Notes under the pieces: generated by a model
What the model saw: only the letters and a program-made list of their open reading frames with translations
The model's database searches: none
Told to the model about the DNA's origin: nothing
Shown: in pieces, positions 7,361 to 17,310 of the stretch
Layout: each line of letters opens with the position of its first letter
How positions within the stretch are numbered: position 1 is the first letter of the stretch
Assembly (NCBI RefSeq): GCF_000813725.1
Contig: NZ_JWLD01000086.1
Location: 1-62,728 of the forward strand
Source: Leisingera sp. ANG-Vp
GTDB lineage: Bacteria; Pseudomonadota; Alphaproteobacteria; Rhodobacterales; Rhodobacteraceae
Reading direction: 5' to 3'
DNA: 62,728 bases
Position numbers and translations under genes: made by a program

Positions 7361-9373
7361 ATGCGCCTGAGCGCAGACCAGACAGAAGCCGGGGGCACAG
7401 CATCCCGGCTTTTTGTTTACAACGGCGGCTTTCTGACCCAGCGCCGGATCCGAAGGATACTGCAGCTGTCCGGGTACGGCATCCGGCTGGGCCTGCCTCA
7501 GCAGCAGGATCTGGTCGGTGTCTGGGGCGCCTCGCCGACAGCACACCGGGGCCTGGCTGTGGCCGAACGGCGCGGCTGCGGCCTGCTGCGGGTCGAAGAT
7601 GCGTTTCTGCGCTCGCTGCACCCGGGACGCGCAGGCGAGCCTCCGGCTGGTCTGCTGCTGGACCGCACCGGCGTGCATTTCGACGGGCGGACACCGTCGG
7701 ATCTGGAGCAGCTTCTGGCCACCCATCCGCTGGACGACTCTCATTTGATGCAGCGGGCCCGCGATGCCATTGTCCGGCTGAAGGAGGCGCATCTCAGCAA
7801 GTACAACGCCTTTGACCCCGAAGATCCGGTTCCGGAACCCGGATATGTGCTGGTTGCCGACCAGGCGCAGAACGATGCTTCGGTGACCGCATCAGGCGCG
7901 GACCGGGCACGATTTCTGGAGATGCTGGCCTTTGCGCAGGAAGAACACCCAGGCGCCCGGGTGCTGATCAAAACCCACCCGGAGACACTGCGGGGGTTCC
8001 GGGCAGGGTACTACGACGCCCAGGATGCTCAGGGCCGGGTTGAGCTGTTCAGCGGCAGCGTGTCTCCCTGGGCCCTGCTGGACGGCGCTGTTGGAGTTTA
8101 TACCGTTTCCTCTCAACTGGGCTTCGAGGCGATCCTCGCCGGCCATAAGCCGCGGATTTTCGGCCAGCCGTTTTATGCCGGCTGGGGCCTCAGCATTGAC
8201 GAGGCGGCGCCTGCACGGCGGCAGCGGCGGCTGACCCGGGCGCAGCTGTTTGCGGCGGCGATGATCCTCTATCCCAAGTGGTATGATCCCTTCCAGGACC
8301 AGCTGTGCGGGCTGGAAACTGTGCTGGACAATCTGGAGGCGCAGGCATGGGCCTGGCGGCAGGACCGCCATGGCTGGGCCGCCTCGGGCATGCGGCTGTG
8401 GAAGCGCGAACCGCTTCAAAAATTCTTTGGCGCGGAGCGGCGGATCCTGTTCACCGAAGACACGGCCAAGGCGCAGAGCAGCGGCCGCCGCAAGATGGTC
8501 TGGGCCGGCAAGGCCACTTCAGCGCATGCCGGTGCGGTTCGGGTGGAGGACGGCTTTCTGCGTTCGCGCGGGCTGGGGGCGGAACTTGTGCCGCCGCTGT
8601 CTCTGGTGTGCGACAGCCAGGGGATCTACTACGACCCGCGCCAGCCCTCGGACCTGGACCGTATGATTGCCTCCCGCGCGGTGATGACCCAGGCTCAGGA
8701 ATTGCGGGCCGAACGCCTGGTACGGTCCCTGGTGCAGGCGGGTGTGTCGAAATACAATCTGGGCGGCGCGGCCCCTGCCCTGCCTGAAGGCCGCCGCATC
8801 CTGGTGCCGGGCCAGGTTGAGGATGATGCCTCAATTCTCTGCGGAACCGGAAAAATCCGCACCAACCTGGAATTGCTGCGCGCGGCGCGTGCCGCCAATC
8901 CGGACGCAGTTATTATTTACAAGCCGCACCCGGATGTGGAGGCTGGGCTGCGCAGCGGCCAGATTGAAGCTGACGGGCTGGCCGATGCGGTAGCCGCGCA
9001 TGCGGATCCGATGGCCCTGCTTGGCGCGGTGCAGGAAGTCTGGACCATGACCTCGCTCTTGGGGTTCGAGGCGCTGCTGCGCGGGGTGAAGGTAACCACG
9101 GCAGGCACCCCCTTTTATGCCGGATGGGGCCTCACACAGGACCTGGCTCCATCGCCAGCCTGGCGGCATGCACCTGTGCCTCTGCTGGGGCTCGCCCATG
9201 CGGCGCTGATCGACTACCCGCGCTATTTCGACCCGGTCACCGGCCAGCCCTGCCCGGCAGAAGTTGCGGTGTTGCGGCTGCGCAGCGGCAACCTGCCGCA
9301 TCCAGGACTTGGCAACCGGCTGCTCGCCAAGCTGCAGGGCCTGTTTGCCACCTACGCCCACCTCTGGCGCTGA
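7361..9373 (+). CDS. capsule polysaccharide biosynthesis protein, KpsC-like dual Kdo transferase
   Basis: A 670-residue protein made of two homologous modules, the KpsC architecture. Each module repeats the same landmarks: VEDAFLRS (78-85) against VEDGFLRSRGLG (near 395), the DRTGVHFDGR and DSQGIYYDPRQPSDL stretches, AHLSKYN and AGVSKYNLG, LIKTHPE and IYKPHPDVE, and GQPFYAGWGL and GTPFYAGWGL. KpsC transfers alternating beta-linked Kdo residues onto the lipid linker of the capsule. No membrane segment or signal is evident, as expected for a peripheral inner-membrane enzyme. It follows the export lipoprotein by six bases and faces ribD convergently; no terminator is obvious in the 102-base gap. 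Confidence 0.9.
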   Translation: MRLSADQTEAGGTASRLFVYNGGFLTQRRIRRILQLSGYGIRLGLPQQQDLVGVWGASPTAHRGLAVAERRGCGLLRVEDAFLRSLHPGRAGEPPAGLLLDRTGVHFDGRTPSDLEQLLATHPLDDSHLMQRARDAIVRLKEAHLSKYNAFDPEDPVPEPGYVLVADQAQNDASVTASGADRARFLEMLAFAQEEHPGARVLIKTHPETLRGFRAGYYDAQDAQGRVELFSGSVSPWALLDGAVGVYTVSSQLGFEAILAGHKPRIFGQPFYAGWGLSIDEAAPARRQRRLTRAQLFAAAMILYPKWYDPFQDQLCGLETVLDNLEAQAWAWRQDRHGWAASGMRLWKREPLQKFFGAERRILFTEDTAKAQSSGRRKMVWAGKATSAHAGAVRVEDGFLRSRGLGAELVPPLSLVCDSQGIYYDPRQPSDLDRMIASRAVMTQAQELRAERLVRSLVQAGVSKYNLGGAAPALPEGRRILVPGQVEDDASILCGTGKIRTNLELLRAARAANPDAVIIYKPHPDVEAGLRSGQIEADGLADAVAAHADPMALLGAVQEVWTMTSLLGFEALLRGVKVTTAGTPFYAGWGLTQDLAPSPAWRHAPVPLLGLAHAALIDYPRYFDPVTGQPCPAEVAVLRLRSGNLPHPGLGNRLLAKLQGLFATYAHLWR

Positions 9374-9475
9374 GCAGGGCCCGGAAGGCTCACCCAGACA
9401 CCCTGGCTTCACCAGCGCGCCCACCGAGAGCGGAGCATGTCCAATGATCCGGCGTCAGGCAGGACTACAAAGCAG

Positions 9476-10573
9476 TCAGCGCAGCGCCCGAGTCCAGCGG
9501 TGCAGGATGTCTTTGCCAAGAGCACGGGTTTCGACCAATTCGAAGCGGGGCGCTTCCTCCAGCCGCCCGATGCCGAGCGCGCCGATCGAGGGCAGCCCTT
9601 CGGCACCGATCCCGATGCCCGCCGTGAAGCCGATCAATTCATCCACCAGGTCAAATGCCAGCAGCGAAGCCGCCAGCGCACTGCCGCCCTCGCAGAACAC
9701 CCGGGTCAGGCCTGCCTGCCCCAGCTGCTGCAGAATATCGGCCGGATCCAGCTGCACCCCGTGCGAAGCGCAGGGGATCAGCTTAGCGCCCAGCCCTTCC
9801 CAGGCCTGGATCCGCTCAGCGTCGGCACCATGGCCGTGGCAGAGCCAGACTGGTACTTCCTTGGCAGTGCGGGCCAGCTGGCCCATCAGCGGCAGGTCCA
9901 GATGGCGCGAGATTACCACCCGCACCGGCTGCCGTTCTACACCCAGATCGCGCACGGTCAGCGATGGGTCATCGGCCCGCGCGGTCCCGCCGCCTACCAT
10001 CACAGCGTCGTGGCGCGCCCGCATCGCATGCACGGCGCGGCGGGCCTCAGGTCCGGTGATCCACTTGCTTTGCCCTGAGCCGGTGGCAATGCGGCCGTCA
10101 AAACTGCTGGCGAGTTTCAGCGTCACCAGCGGCCGGCCCTGCTCGGTCTTCAGAAAGAACCCCGCATGGTCGCGCGCGGCCTGCGCAGCCCAGACACCGG
10201 TCGCCACTTCGATGCCCGCATCCCGCAGCACCTGGAACCCCTGGCCGGACACCCGCGGATCGCTGTCTTCGATTGCCGCCACAACCCGTGCCACACCCGC
10301 ATCGATCAGCGCCTGGGAACAAGGCGGTGTCTTCCCGTGATGCGAACAGGGTTCCAATGTCACATAAGCGGTAGCGCCGCGTGCCGCACTGCCTGCCTGC
10401 GCCAGCGCCTCGGTTTCGGCATGCGGCCTGCCGCCCGGCTTGGTCCAGCCGCGCCCGACCACACGCGTGCCTTGCACGATGACACAGCCCACTGCCGGGT
10501 TCGGCCAGCAGGTGCCCTGCCCGCGCCGCCCCAGTGACAGCGCCAGCGCCATAAAACGGTGATCAGCGTCCAT
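9476..10573 (-). CDS. ribD: bifunctional riboflavin deaminase/reductase RibD
   Basis: A 365-residue RibD. The N-terminal deaminase has the zinc signature HAETEA (51-56) and EPCSHHGKTPPC (74-85). The C-terminal reductase spans about 150-365, with LKLASSFDGRIATGSGQSKWITG and VMVGGGTARADDPSLTVRD. It converts the first pyrimidine intermediate to 5-amino-6-ribitylamino-uracil 5'-phosphate using NADPH. The ATG overlaps the nrdR stop by one base (TGATG), so the two genes are coupled. Confidence 0.96.
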   Translation of the reverse strand: MDADHRFMALALSLGRRGQGTCWPNPAVGCVIVQGTRVVGRGWTKPGGRPHAETEALAQAGSAARGATAYVTLEPCSHHGKTPPCSQALIDAGVARVVAAIEDSDPRVSGQGFQVLRDAGIEVATGVWAAQAARDHAGFFLKTEQGRPLVTLKLASSFDGRIATGSGQSKWITGPEARRAVHAMRARHDAVMVGGGTARADDPSLTVRDLGVERQPVRVVISRHLDLPLMGQLARTAKEVPVWLCHGHGADAERIQAWEGLGAKLIPCASHGVQLDPADILQQLGQAGLTRVFCEGGSALAASLLAFDLVDELIGFTAGIGIGAEGLPSIGALGIGRLEEAPRFELVETRALGKDILHRWTRALR

Positions 10574-11040
10574 CAGTCTTCCGGCGTCACATTCGGGCGG
10601 AGTTCGTGGACAAAGTCCTCAAAGTCATCCGCTGCCTGGAAATTCTTGTAAACGCTAGCAAAACGCACGTAAGCCACGGTGTCGATCCGGGCCAGCGCCT
10701 CCATCACGATCTCGCCGATGCGCTTGGACGGGATGTCGGTCTCCCCCATGCTTTCCAGCCGCCGCACGATGCCGGAAATCATCTGATCGATGCGTTCCGG
10801 CTCGATCGGGCGCTTCTGCATCGAGATTCGGATTGAGCGCTCCAGCTTGTCGCGGTCGAAATCCTCACGTTTGCCATTGGATTTAATCACCACCAGATCC
10901 CGCAGCTGCACCCGTTCATAGGTCGTGAAACGGCCGCCGCAGGCCGGGCAGAACCGGCGCCGCCGGATCGAAACATGATCTTCGGCGGGACGTGAATCCT
11001 TGACCTGAGTGTCGATATTTCCGCAAAATGGGCAGCGCAT
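10573..11040 (-). CDS. nrdR: transcriptional repressor NrdR
   Basis: A 155-residue NrdR, the repressor of ribonucleotide reductase operons that senses ATP/dATP. The zinc ribbon is clear (Cys3, Cys6, Cys31, Cys34 in MRCPFCGN and [10 protein letters not shown]), followed by the ATP-cone ([17 protein letters not shown] to [11 protein letters not shown]). NrdR boxes are not visible in this window, so its targets lie elsewhere. It heads the nrdR-ribD pair; the 122 bases upstream to the YjbQ gene hold no further gene. Confidence 0.97.
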   Translation of the reverse strand: MRCPFCGNIDTQVKDSRPAEDHVSIRRRRFCPACGGRFTTYERVQLRDLVVIKSNGKREDFDRDKLERSIRISMQKRPIEPERIDQMISGIVRRLESMGETDIPSKRIGEIVMEALARIDTVAYVRFASVYKNFQAADDFEDFVHELRPNVTPED

Positions 11041-11162
11041 CCGCCTGCTCCCTCAATCCTGTCAGCCTATTCTTAGTACCCGGGCCTGCCCGGTTATCCA
11101 CAACTATAGGCCACCCTCCAGAATTTGGGTAGAGGGGAATTTTTGCCGCTAGATAAAGAGGT

Positions 11163-11579
11163 TCAGCCCAGATGCGCGGCCACCCGCCGCTGGTGCGGAG
11201 CGTCACGGTGCTCAAAAAGATAGACCCCCTGCCAGGTGCCTAGCACAGGCACCCCGCCGCTGACCGGAATGGACAGGCTTACAGGCATCATCGCGGCCTT
11301 GATATGTGCCGGCATGTCGTCTGGACCCTCGTAAGTATGGCGCAGGTAGGCCATAGACGGGTCGCTGGAGGGCGGCACCAGGCGGGAGAAGTAAGCCTGC
11401 AGGTCGGTCTGCACCTCGGGATCGGCGTTTTCCTGGATCAGCAGCGAACAGGAGGTATGGCGGACAAACAGCGTCAGAAGACCATCCTGCCCGCCGGCCT
11501 CTGCCAGCCATCCCCGCACCTCGCGGGTGAATTCGTAGAGCCCCTGTCCGCGCGTTGCGATGGTGAATTCGTGCTGCAT
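11163..11579 (-). CDS. YjbQ family protein (UPF0047, secondary thiamine-phosphate synthase type)
   Basis: A 138-residue YjbQ-family protein, the usual size. The conserved core is visible: GLYEFTREVRGWL, GLLTLFVRHTSCSLLIQENADPEV (shown here as landmarks HTSCSL and NADPEV), MPAHIKAAM and a C-terminal LGTWQGVYLFEHRD. Some members have weak thiamine-phosphate synthase activity, but the physiological role is unsettled. The start at 11579 (MQHEFTIATRGQ) gives the normal N-terminus; a frame open to 11639 would add 20 residues without family similarity. Confidence 0.9.
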   Translation of the reverse strand: MQHEFTIATRGQGLYEFTREVRGWLAEAGGQDGLLTLFVRHTSCSLLIQENADPEVQTDLQAYFSRLVPPSSDPSMAYLRHTYEGPDDMPAHIKAAMMPVSLSIPVSGGVPVLGTWQGVYLFEHRDAPHQRRVAAHLG

Positions 11580-11666
11580 GCCGCCTTTGTGGCTGAAAGA
11601 GACTTGCCCGGCAAGACGGGGCAGTCGCAAATGAGCCACAGATATAGCCGCGGCACCGCGGATGGT

Positions 11667-12089
11667 CTACCAGCGCAGGGGATCCTTGCCCGGCAGAAAA
11701 TCATAGCAATATTTCTGCGCCGAGGAGACCATCAGGTTGTCGCCCGGTTCGCGAATATTCAGCGACAGCCGCGACGAGGTGTCAGCGCCCGGCGGTGCGC
11801 CAAACGCAAACTGCACGGCCTTGCGGCCAGGGCGGTTCACTGAGGGGCCAACGCCTTTCCAAACATATATGCGCTGGTTGACTGGCGCACGCAGCTGCCT
11901 GACAGCAAAATCTCCGATCCCGCACCAATAGTCCTGCGGACCGGAGCCGACCCGGCTCACCACTTCCCACACGCCTTGCGACACCGGTAGGACCTCATGC
12001 CGGTTCAATGCGCGCCAGGCGGAGGCAGCCGCAGGCAGGAGGAGAACCGCGCCAGTCACCCCGGCCAAGATGCATCTGCGAAAATTCAT
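11667..12089 (-). CDS. small secreted two-cysteine protein, paralogue 1
   Basis: A 140-residue protein with a Sec signal peptide (MNFRRCILAGVTGAVLLLPA, cleavage after ASA near residue 24) and a strong AGGAAAGGAGAAGAGG leader. The mature part reads as a single domain with VWEVVSRVGSG, DYWCGIGDFAVRQL, IYVWKGVGPS, GRKAVQFAFG and KYCYDFLPG. The two cysteines after the signal, in YWC and YCY, are shared with the two paralogues upstream (12139-12540 and 12894-13298), suggesting one periplasmic disulfide. I do not recognise a named family and assign no function. Confidence 0.8.
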   Translation of the reverse strand: MNFRRCILAGVTGAVLLLPAAASAWRALNRHEVLPVSQGVWEVVSRVGSGPQDYWCGIGDFAVRQLRAPVNQRIYVWKGVGPSVNRPGRKAVQFAFGAPPGADTSSRLSLNIREPGDNLMVSSAQKYCYDFLPGKDPLRW

Positions 12090-12138
12090 CCCTCTTCTCC
12101 TTTCCTGCGCCGCGCCCCGGCGCCTGGCGGGTGGTAAT

Positions 12139-12540
12139 TCAGCGCCTGCCTGGCAGCCTGTAGCAGTAATCATAAGCCCGCTGCACGCTTAGCCTTTGGC
12201 CGGCTTCCAGGCTGTTGATATTGCCACGGCTTGCCGCCGGAGCCAAATCCGGGTTCAACGTAAACTGCACAGCCGAAACCCGGCCAGTGGTTTCGCTGGG
12301 CCCCAATCCGCGGGTGATGTATAAGTCGGCGTTCCATGGCGCCTTGAGCGTACGCTGTGCGTGATCGGCTGCCACGCACCAGAAAATCCGGCCGGACGCG
12401 ATTCCCGGCACAACTTCAAAAACATCTTGCGAGACCGTGTTGATGCGGGCAGCACGGCGGTCGTTCCAGGCCGCAGCCTGCTCCGGCAGAACGGCCGGCA
12501 CTGCGGCAGCGAGAGACAGGGCAGCAATCCAGGCTTTCAT
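12139..12540 (-). CDS. small secreted two-cysteine protein, paralogue 2
   Basis: A 133-residue protein with a signal peptide (MKAWIAALSLAAAVPAVLPE, cleavage after QAAA). It shares the framework of its neighbours: VFEVVPGIASG, FWCVAADHAQRTL, LYITRGLGPS, GRVSAVQFTLNPD and RAYDYCYRLPG. The WC and YCY cysteines are conserved, while the Tyr of YWC is Phe here. It lies 49 bases upstream of paralogue 1 on the same strand, so the two are probably co-transcribed. Function unknown. Confidence 0.8.
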   Translation of the reverse strand: MKAWIAALSLAAAVPAVLPEQAAAWNDRRAARINTVSQDVFEVVPGIASGRIFWCVAADHAQRTLKAPWNADLYITRGLGPSETTGRVSAVQFTLNPDLAPAASRGNINSLEAGQRLSVQRAYDYCYRLPGRR

Positions 12541-12893
12541 GTCAGACCCCTTTCAGTCTTTGTGAGTGTTGCCTGCCAATTGGACAGGTACTCAAAAGGG
12601 TAAGGAGACCGGGAACACATACCAGTCACACTGCTGTGCAAAGGCATCACAAAGCTGCCACCCTGTCTGCACGGGTCAAGAAAATTGTTATTTGATAGAG
12701 GCTTGGCAAGAACTGCAGCGCTGGACTGCTTGCCTCATTTTCTAGTGAGCCACCGAAGCCCTGCACCGGAAATTCCTGCCAGACCATGCTGCAGCAGCAC
12801 GGCGGCAACGGCAGGCGATCCTTGCGCCGCAATCTCAAGCCGCCACTAACGGCGGCCGCAGCAGCCCCAGGAACTTCTGAAAAACGGCTTAGC
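12541..12893. other. 353-base gap without a supported gene
   Basis: Only short overlapping frames occur and none has a convincing start or family pattern. It presumably contains the promoter of paralogue 2 and the end of paralogue 3's transcript; a short GCCGCC/GGCGGC inverted repeat (12839-12856) is the only structure, without a T run. The base composition is less GC-rich around 12660-12760 than in flanking genes. Confidence 0.6.
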
Positions 12894-13298
12894 TTACAGT
12901 ACGGTTTCCGGCGCGCAGTACCCATACCCCCGCTGCACCGACATGCTCTCGCCCGGTCGGAATCCCAGTGACAGCCAGCCGGTCTTCGGGGTTACGCCCG
13001 CGCGCTCCGGGTGAAGGGTGAACTGCACCGAGGAACGGCGCCCGGTGGTCACGCTGACGTCACGCCCGCGCACGACGTAAAACCGGTCGGCCCAGCCCGC
13101 CCCCAGCTCACGGCGGGCATACTCGGCTGCAGCGCACCAATAATCCCAGGTACCCCCTGCCCCGCGCGGCACCACTTCATAGACAACGTCGTCAACTGGC
13201 AGCACCCGAACGCCGCGGCTGGTGGTAAAGGCGTCAGCAGCTGTGGCGGAAATGGCCGTGATACAAGCGAGGCTCAAAGCGGTAAGGCGGTTTTTCAT
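12894..13298 (-). CDS. small secreted two-cysteine protein, paralogue 3
   Basis: A 134-residue protein with a signal peptide (MKNRLTALSLACITAISATA, cleavage after ADA). Its mature domain parallels the other two: VVYEVVPRGAGG, DYWCAAAEYARRELGA, FYVVRGRDVS, GRRSSVQFTLHPE and RGYGYCAPETVL. The start at 13298 is preferred over a frame open to 13565 because only it gives a signal peptide and family alignment. A gap of 353 bases separates it from paralogue 2, so it probably has its own promoter and terminator. Function unknown. Confidence 0.8.
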   Translation of the reverse strand: MKNRLTALSLACITAISATAADAFTTSRGVRVLPVDDVVYEVVPRGAGGTWDYWCAAAEYARRELGAGWADRFYVVRGRDVSVTTGRRSSVQFTLHPERAGVTPKTGWLSLGFRPGESMSVQRGYGYCAPETVL

Positions 13299-13404
13299 AC
13301 GGAAATATCCCTGTGTTCTCCTCAACATAGGGATTGCCCGCGAGGGCTCCAAGTGGTGTTCGCCAGTTTTGCCCCGGCCTCTCGCAGTTGTGTGAGGCGC
13401 AAGC

Positions 13405-13701
13405 TCAGGCGCGCGCCGGGAACGGGATGATTTCAGCGCTTTCCGGCTGACGGCCAAGCACCTCCTCCAGTACCGCCAGCGCGGCGGCATTGGGAGCGGA
13501 GCCGGTCTCCGGGTGGAACCTGGCGCGGGCCTGCCGGCGCAGCAAATCCTTGGTTGCCGTCCCATCCAGTTTCTTCAACGCTTCGCCCTGCTCTGCCAGC
13601 GCCTCGACCATGAACTGATTGGCGGTCACCAGGTCGTTCAGCGACTGGAGCTTGCCCGTCAGCGCCAGCAACGCCTCATTCAGATCGGTATGTGCAGACA
13701 T
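13405..13701 (-). CDS. small helical protein of unknown function
   Basis: A 98-residue soluble protein beginning MSAHTDLNEALLALTGKLQ after a strong GGGGGGAAGAAG ribosome-binding site at a four-codon shorter alternative frame boundary. The sequence up to about residue 60 is amphipathic and leucine-rich (LQSLNDLVTANQFMVEALAEQGEALKKL in pieces), suggesting a helical hairpin or coiled coil; the tail ends EIIPFPARA. No family recognised. It is oriented with its neighbours but is isolated by about 100 bases on either side. Confidence 0.7.
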   Translation of the reverse strand: MSAHTDLNEALLALTGKLQSLNDLVTANQFMVEALAEQGEALKKLDGTATKDLLRRQARARFHPETGSAPNAAALAVLEEVLGRQPESAEIIPFPARA

Positions 13702-13787
13702 CTTCTTCCCCCCGGAAGTCGTAAACGGCGATGTCTCCAATTTTAGGGGCTGCCGCTTCGGCGGGCAACGACGGGGTTACCAAATGG

Positions 13788-14333
13788 TTAACGCCTGAAA
13801 TCCAGGTCCGGCAGCACAACATGCCCATGATAACGCACCAAAAGACCGATGCGCGGCAGGCTGGCAGAGATATCAAAGCCCAGGTGCCCCTCCGGCGTCT
13901 CAAACTCCGCCGACGTACTTTGCGGGCAAAGCGCCCGTGGCAGGGGCAGGCCGAACAGACGGGCCTCCTCCACCGAAACCAGAAGCGCGCCTTGCTGCAG
14001 CCTGACAGCAAGCTCCAGCTCAATTGGCCCGAACCGTTCCACCGCCCGGCCTCTGCGCGCATCAAAGCGCAAATGCGAGCGGGTCCGGTATTTGCCGAAG
14101 CTGCGCTGCCAGATGTGGCCCTTGTCATGCGCGCGGATTTCCAGACGGAACCGGGTTTGCGCCATCGGCGGCGGGAAGCCGGCCAGTCCGGCCAGCAGCC
14201 GGGCCCAGCGGCTGCCGCCCTCAACTGTAACCCTGCCTTCGCAATGTGCGGGCGGCTCTGCGTGAAACCGCATCAGCACCGGCGGCACGCCGAGGGCTTG
14301 CGACGCGATCATCTCGCCGAAGGCGTCCTTCAT
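13788..14333 (-). CDS. DUF4166 domain protein
   Basis: A 181-residue protein that fits the DUF4166 pattern along its length: VPPVLMRFHAEP near the start, GGSRWARLLAGLAGFPPP, WQRSFGKYRTRS, VERFGPIELEL, LFGLPLPRALCP and the C-terminal GHLGFDISASLPRIGLLVRYHG. The domain often occurs at the C-terminus of saccharopine-dehydrogenase-like proteins; here it is free-standing. Biochemical function is unknown. Its ATG overlaps the stop of the DCC-family gene upstream by four bases, so the two are coupled. Confidence 0.8.
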   Translation of the reverse strand: MKDAFGEMIASQALGVPPVLMRFHAEPPAHCEGRVTVEGGSRWARLLAGLAGFPPPMAQTRFRLEIRAHDKGHIWQRSFGKYRTRSHLRFDARRGRAVERFGPIELELAVRLQQGALLVSVEEARLFGLPLPRALCPQSTSAEFETPEGHLGFDISASLPRIGLLVRYHGHVVLPDLDFRR

Positions 14334-14761
14334 GCGCCATATCCCCCCTTGGCAAAGCGGGCGCGGACCTCGGGGCCGGGGATCATGCAGCTGTCAAACC
14401 GGCCGAACAGCCGGTACCGGTTGCGGGCGACACTGAAATAGAGCGGGTCCTTCAGCCACCCCGGCAGGAAGCGGCAGGCTGATAGCATCCGCCAAGGCCA
14501 GGGCAGCGCCCGCATCGCCGCGGCAAAGGCATCCAGCCGCTGATAGGTGCAGCCATCAACGATCACCAGATTTGTCTCGAAGTCATCCGTGGGCAGGCCA
14601 AGCTCCCGGTAAAGCCGCTGCCCCAAAGGGGATTGCGCGGTGGCAAAGGAGAACCGCCCGGCCCGGTCATGGCGCAGCATGAAGCGGAAAAAGCGCGAGC
14701 ACAGCACGCACTTGCCGTCGAAGACGATGAGGTCACGAATTGTCAGCCGGGACTTCTCCAC
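14330..14761 (-). CDS. DCC (DUF393) family thiol-disulfide oxidoreductase-like protein
   Basis: A 143-residue DUF393 protein. The diagnostic DGxCxxC motif is VFDGKCVLCSRFF (residues 13-25), followed by FATAQSPLGQRLYRELG, and the C-terminal half (LSACRFLPGWLKDPLYFSVARNRYRLFG in pieces) is typical of the family. DCC proteins are predicted thiol-disulfide oxidoreductases of thioredoxin-like fold without a firm physiological role. Operon partner of the DUF4166 gene through a four-base overlap. Confidence 0.87.
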   Translation of the reverse strand: MEKSRLTIRDLIVFDGKCVLCSRFFRFMLRHDRAGRFSFATAQSPLGQRLYRELGLPTDDFETNLVIVDGCTYQRLDAFAAAMRALPWPWRMLSACRFLPGWLKDPLYFSVARNRYRLFGRFDSCMIPGPEVRARFAKGGYGA

Positions 14762-14776
14762 CGTTCGATGCCTCTT

Positions 14777-15130
14777 TCAAGCGATCACATTTTCGGTTTC
14801 AACCGCACTCCAATTGTACGCTAAAACACGTCCCTGCTCTGACCTCAACCCGGGCCAACCGCTGTGTTTGTCCATGGCTTTCGGCGAAGGTTTCATTTCC
14901 CCTGATCTTAAACTCTTCTGATCCACCACAACAGTTGCCACGTCAGGCAAGTTTGCCTGCTCACAGATCGCCCGCACCAAATCCAAAGGAGCGCCAAGCA
15001 GCCTGTGCTCGCCCTTACGCCCAATCAGCTCAGCCATTTCTCCGTATGAAACAAATACCTGTTCACTGGACTGCCTCAGTTCAGCATATGCAAGGATTAT
15101 TCTTTTTGCCCAATATTCGTTAGTCGCCAT
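14777..15130 (-). CDS. hypothetical protein with atypical base composition
   Basis: A 117-residue soluble protein beginning MATNEYWAKRIILAYAELRQ. The central part (VSYGEMAELIGRKGEHRLLG, then LDLVRAICEQANLPDVATVVV) has the look of a small winged-helix-type module such as the DNA-binding lobe of alkyltransferase-like proteins, which is only a resemblance. The gene uses AAA, AGA and ATA codons and is visibly less GC-rich than rpoD and the DCC gene on its flanks, which suggests recent acquisition. It lies directly after the rpoD terminator on the same strand. Function unknown. Confidence 0.7.
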   Translation of the reverse strand: MATNEYWAKRIILAYAELRQSSEQVFVSYGEMAELIGRKGEHRLLGAPLDLVRAICEQANLPDVATVVVDQKSLRSGEMKPSPKAMDKHSGWPGLRSEQGRVLAYNWSAVETENVIA

Positions 15131-15163
15131 AAATTCCTCAAAATAGCTTCTTCAAAATGAAAA

Positions 15164-15181
15164 GGCGCCCCGCGGGGCGCC
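15164..15181 (-). terminator. Rho-independent terminator of rpoD
   Basis: A perfect 18-base palindrome (GGCGCCCC-GC-GGGGCGCC) seven bases beyond the rpoD stop on the minus strand, followed by TTTTCATTTT. Confidence 0.88.
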
Positions 15182-15188
15182 CTCTTGT

Positions 15189-17177
<1,989 letters not shown>

Positions 17178-17290
17178 TCATTGCTCCATATCAGGGGCTG
17201 CGGGGGATGATTCGCTGAGGCGAATCATTAGCGCGATCATCTGATTCGTCACCCCGTTTACCCAATTTTCCTGTGCTCTTCCTTAGCAAA

Positions 17291-17309
17291 ACGCAGAATC
17301 ACCCTGCGT
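17291..17309 (-). terminator. weak hairpin immediately after dnaG
   Basis: ACGCAG/CTGCGT with a seven-base loop, starting just past the dnaG stop on the minus strand, with only three T residues after it. It may attenuate rather than stop transcription into rpoD, 133 bases downstream. Confidence 0.45.
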
Positions 17310-17310
17310 G

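Noticed and set aside
12647-12925. A 92-codon minus-strand frame in the 353-base gap
   Set aside because: No ribosome-binding site, Cys-rich low-complexity translation, and overlap with the paralogue 3 stop; not supported as a gene.
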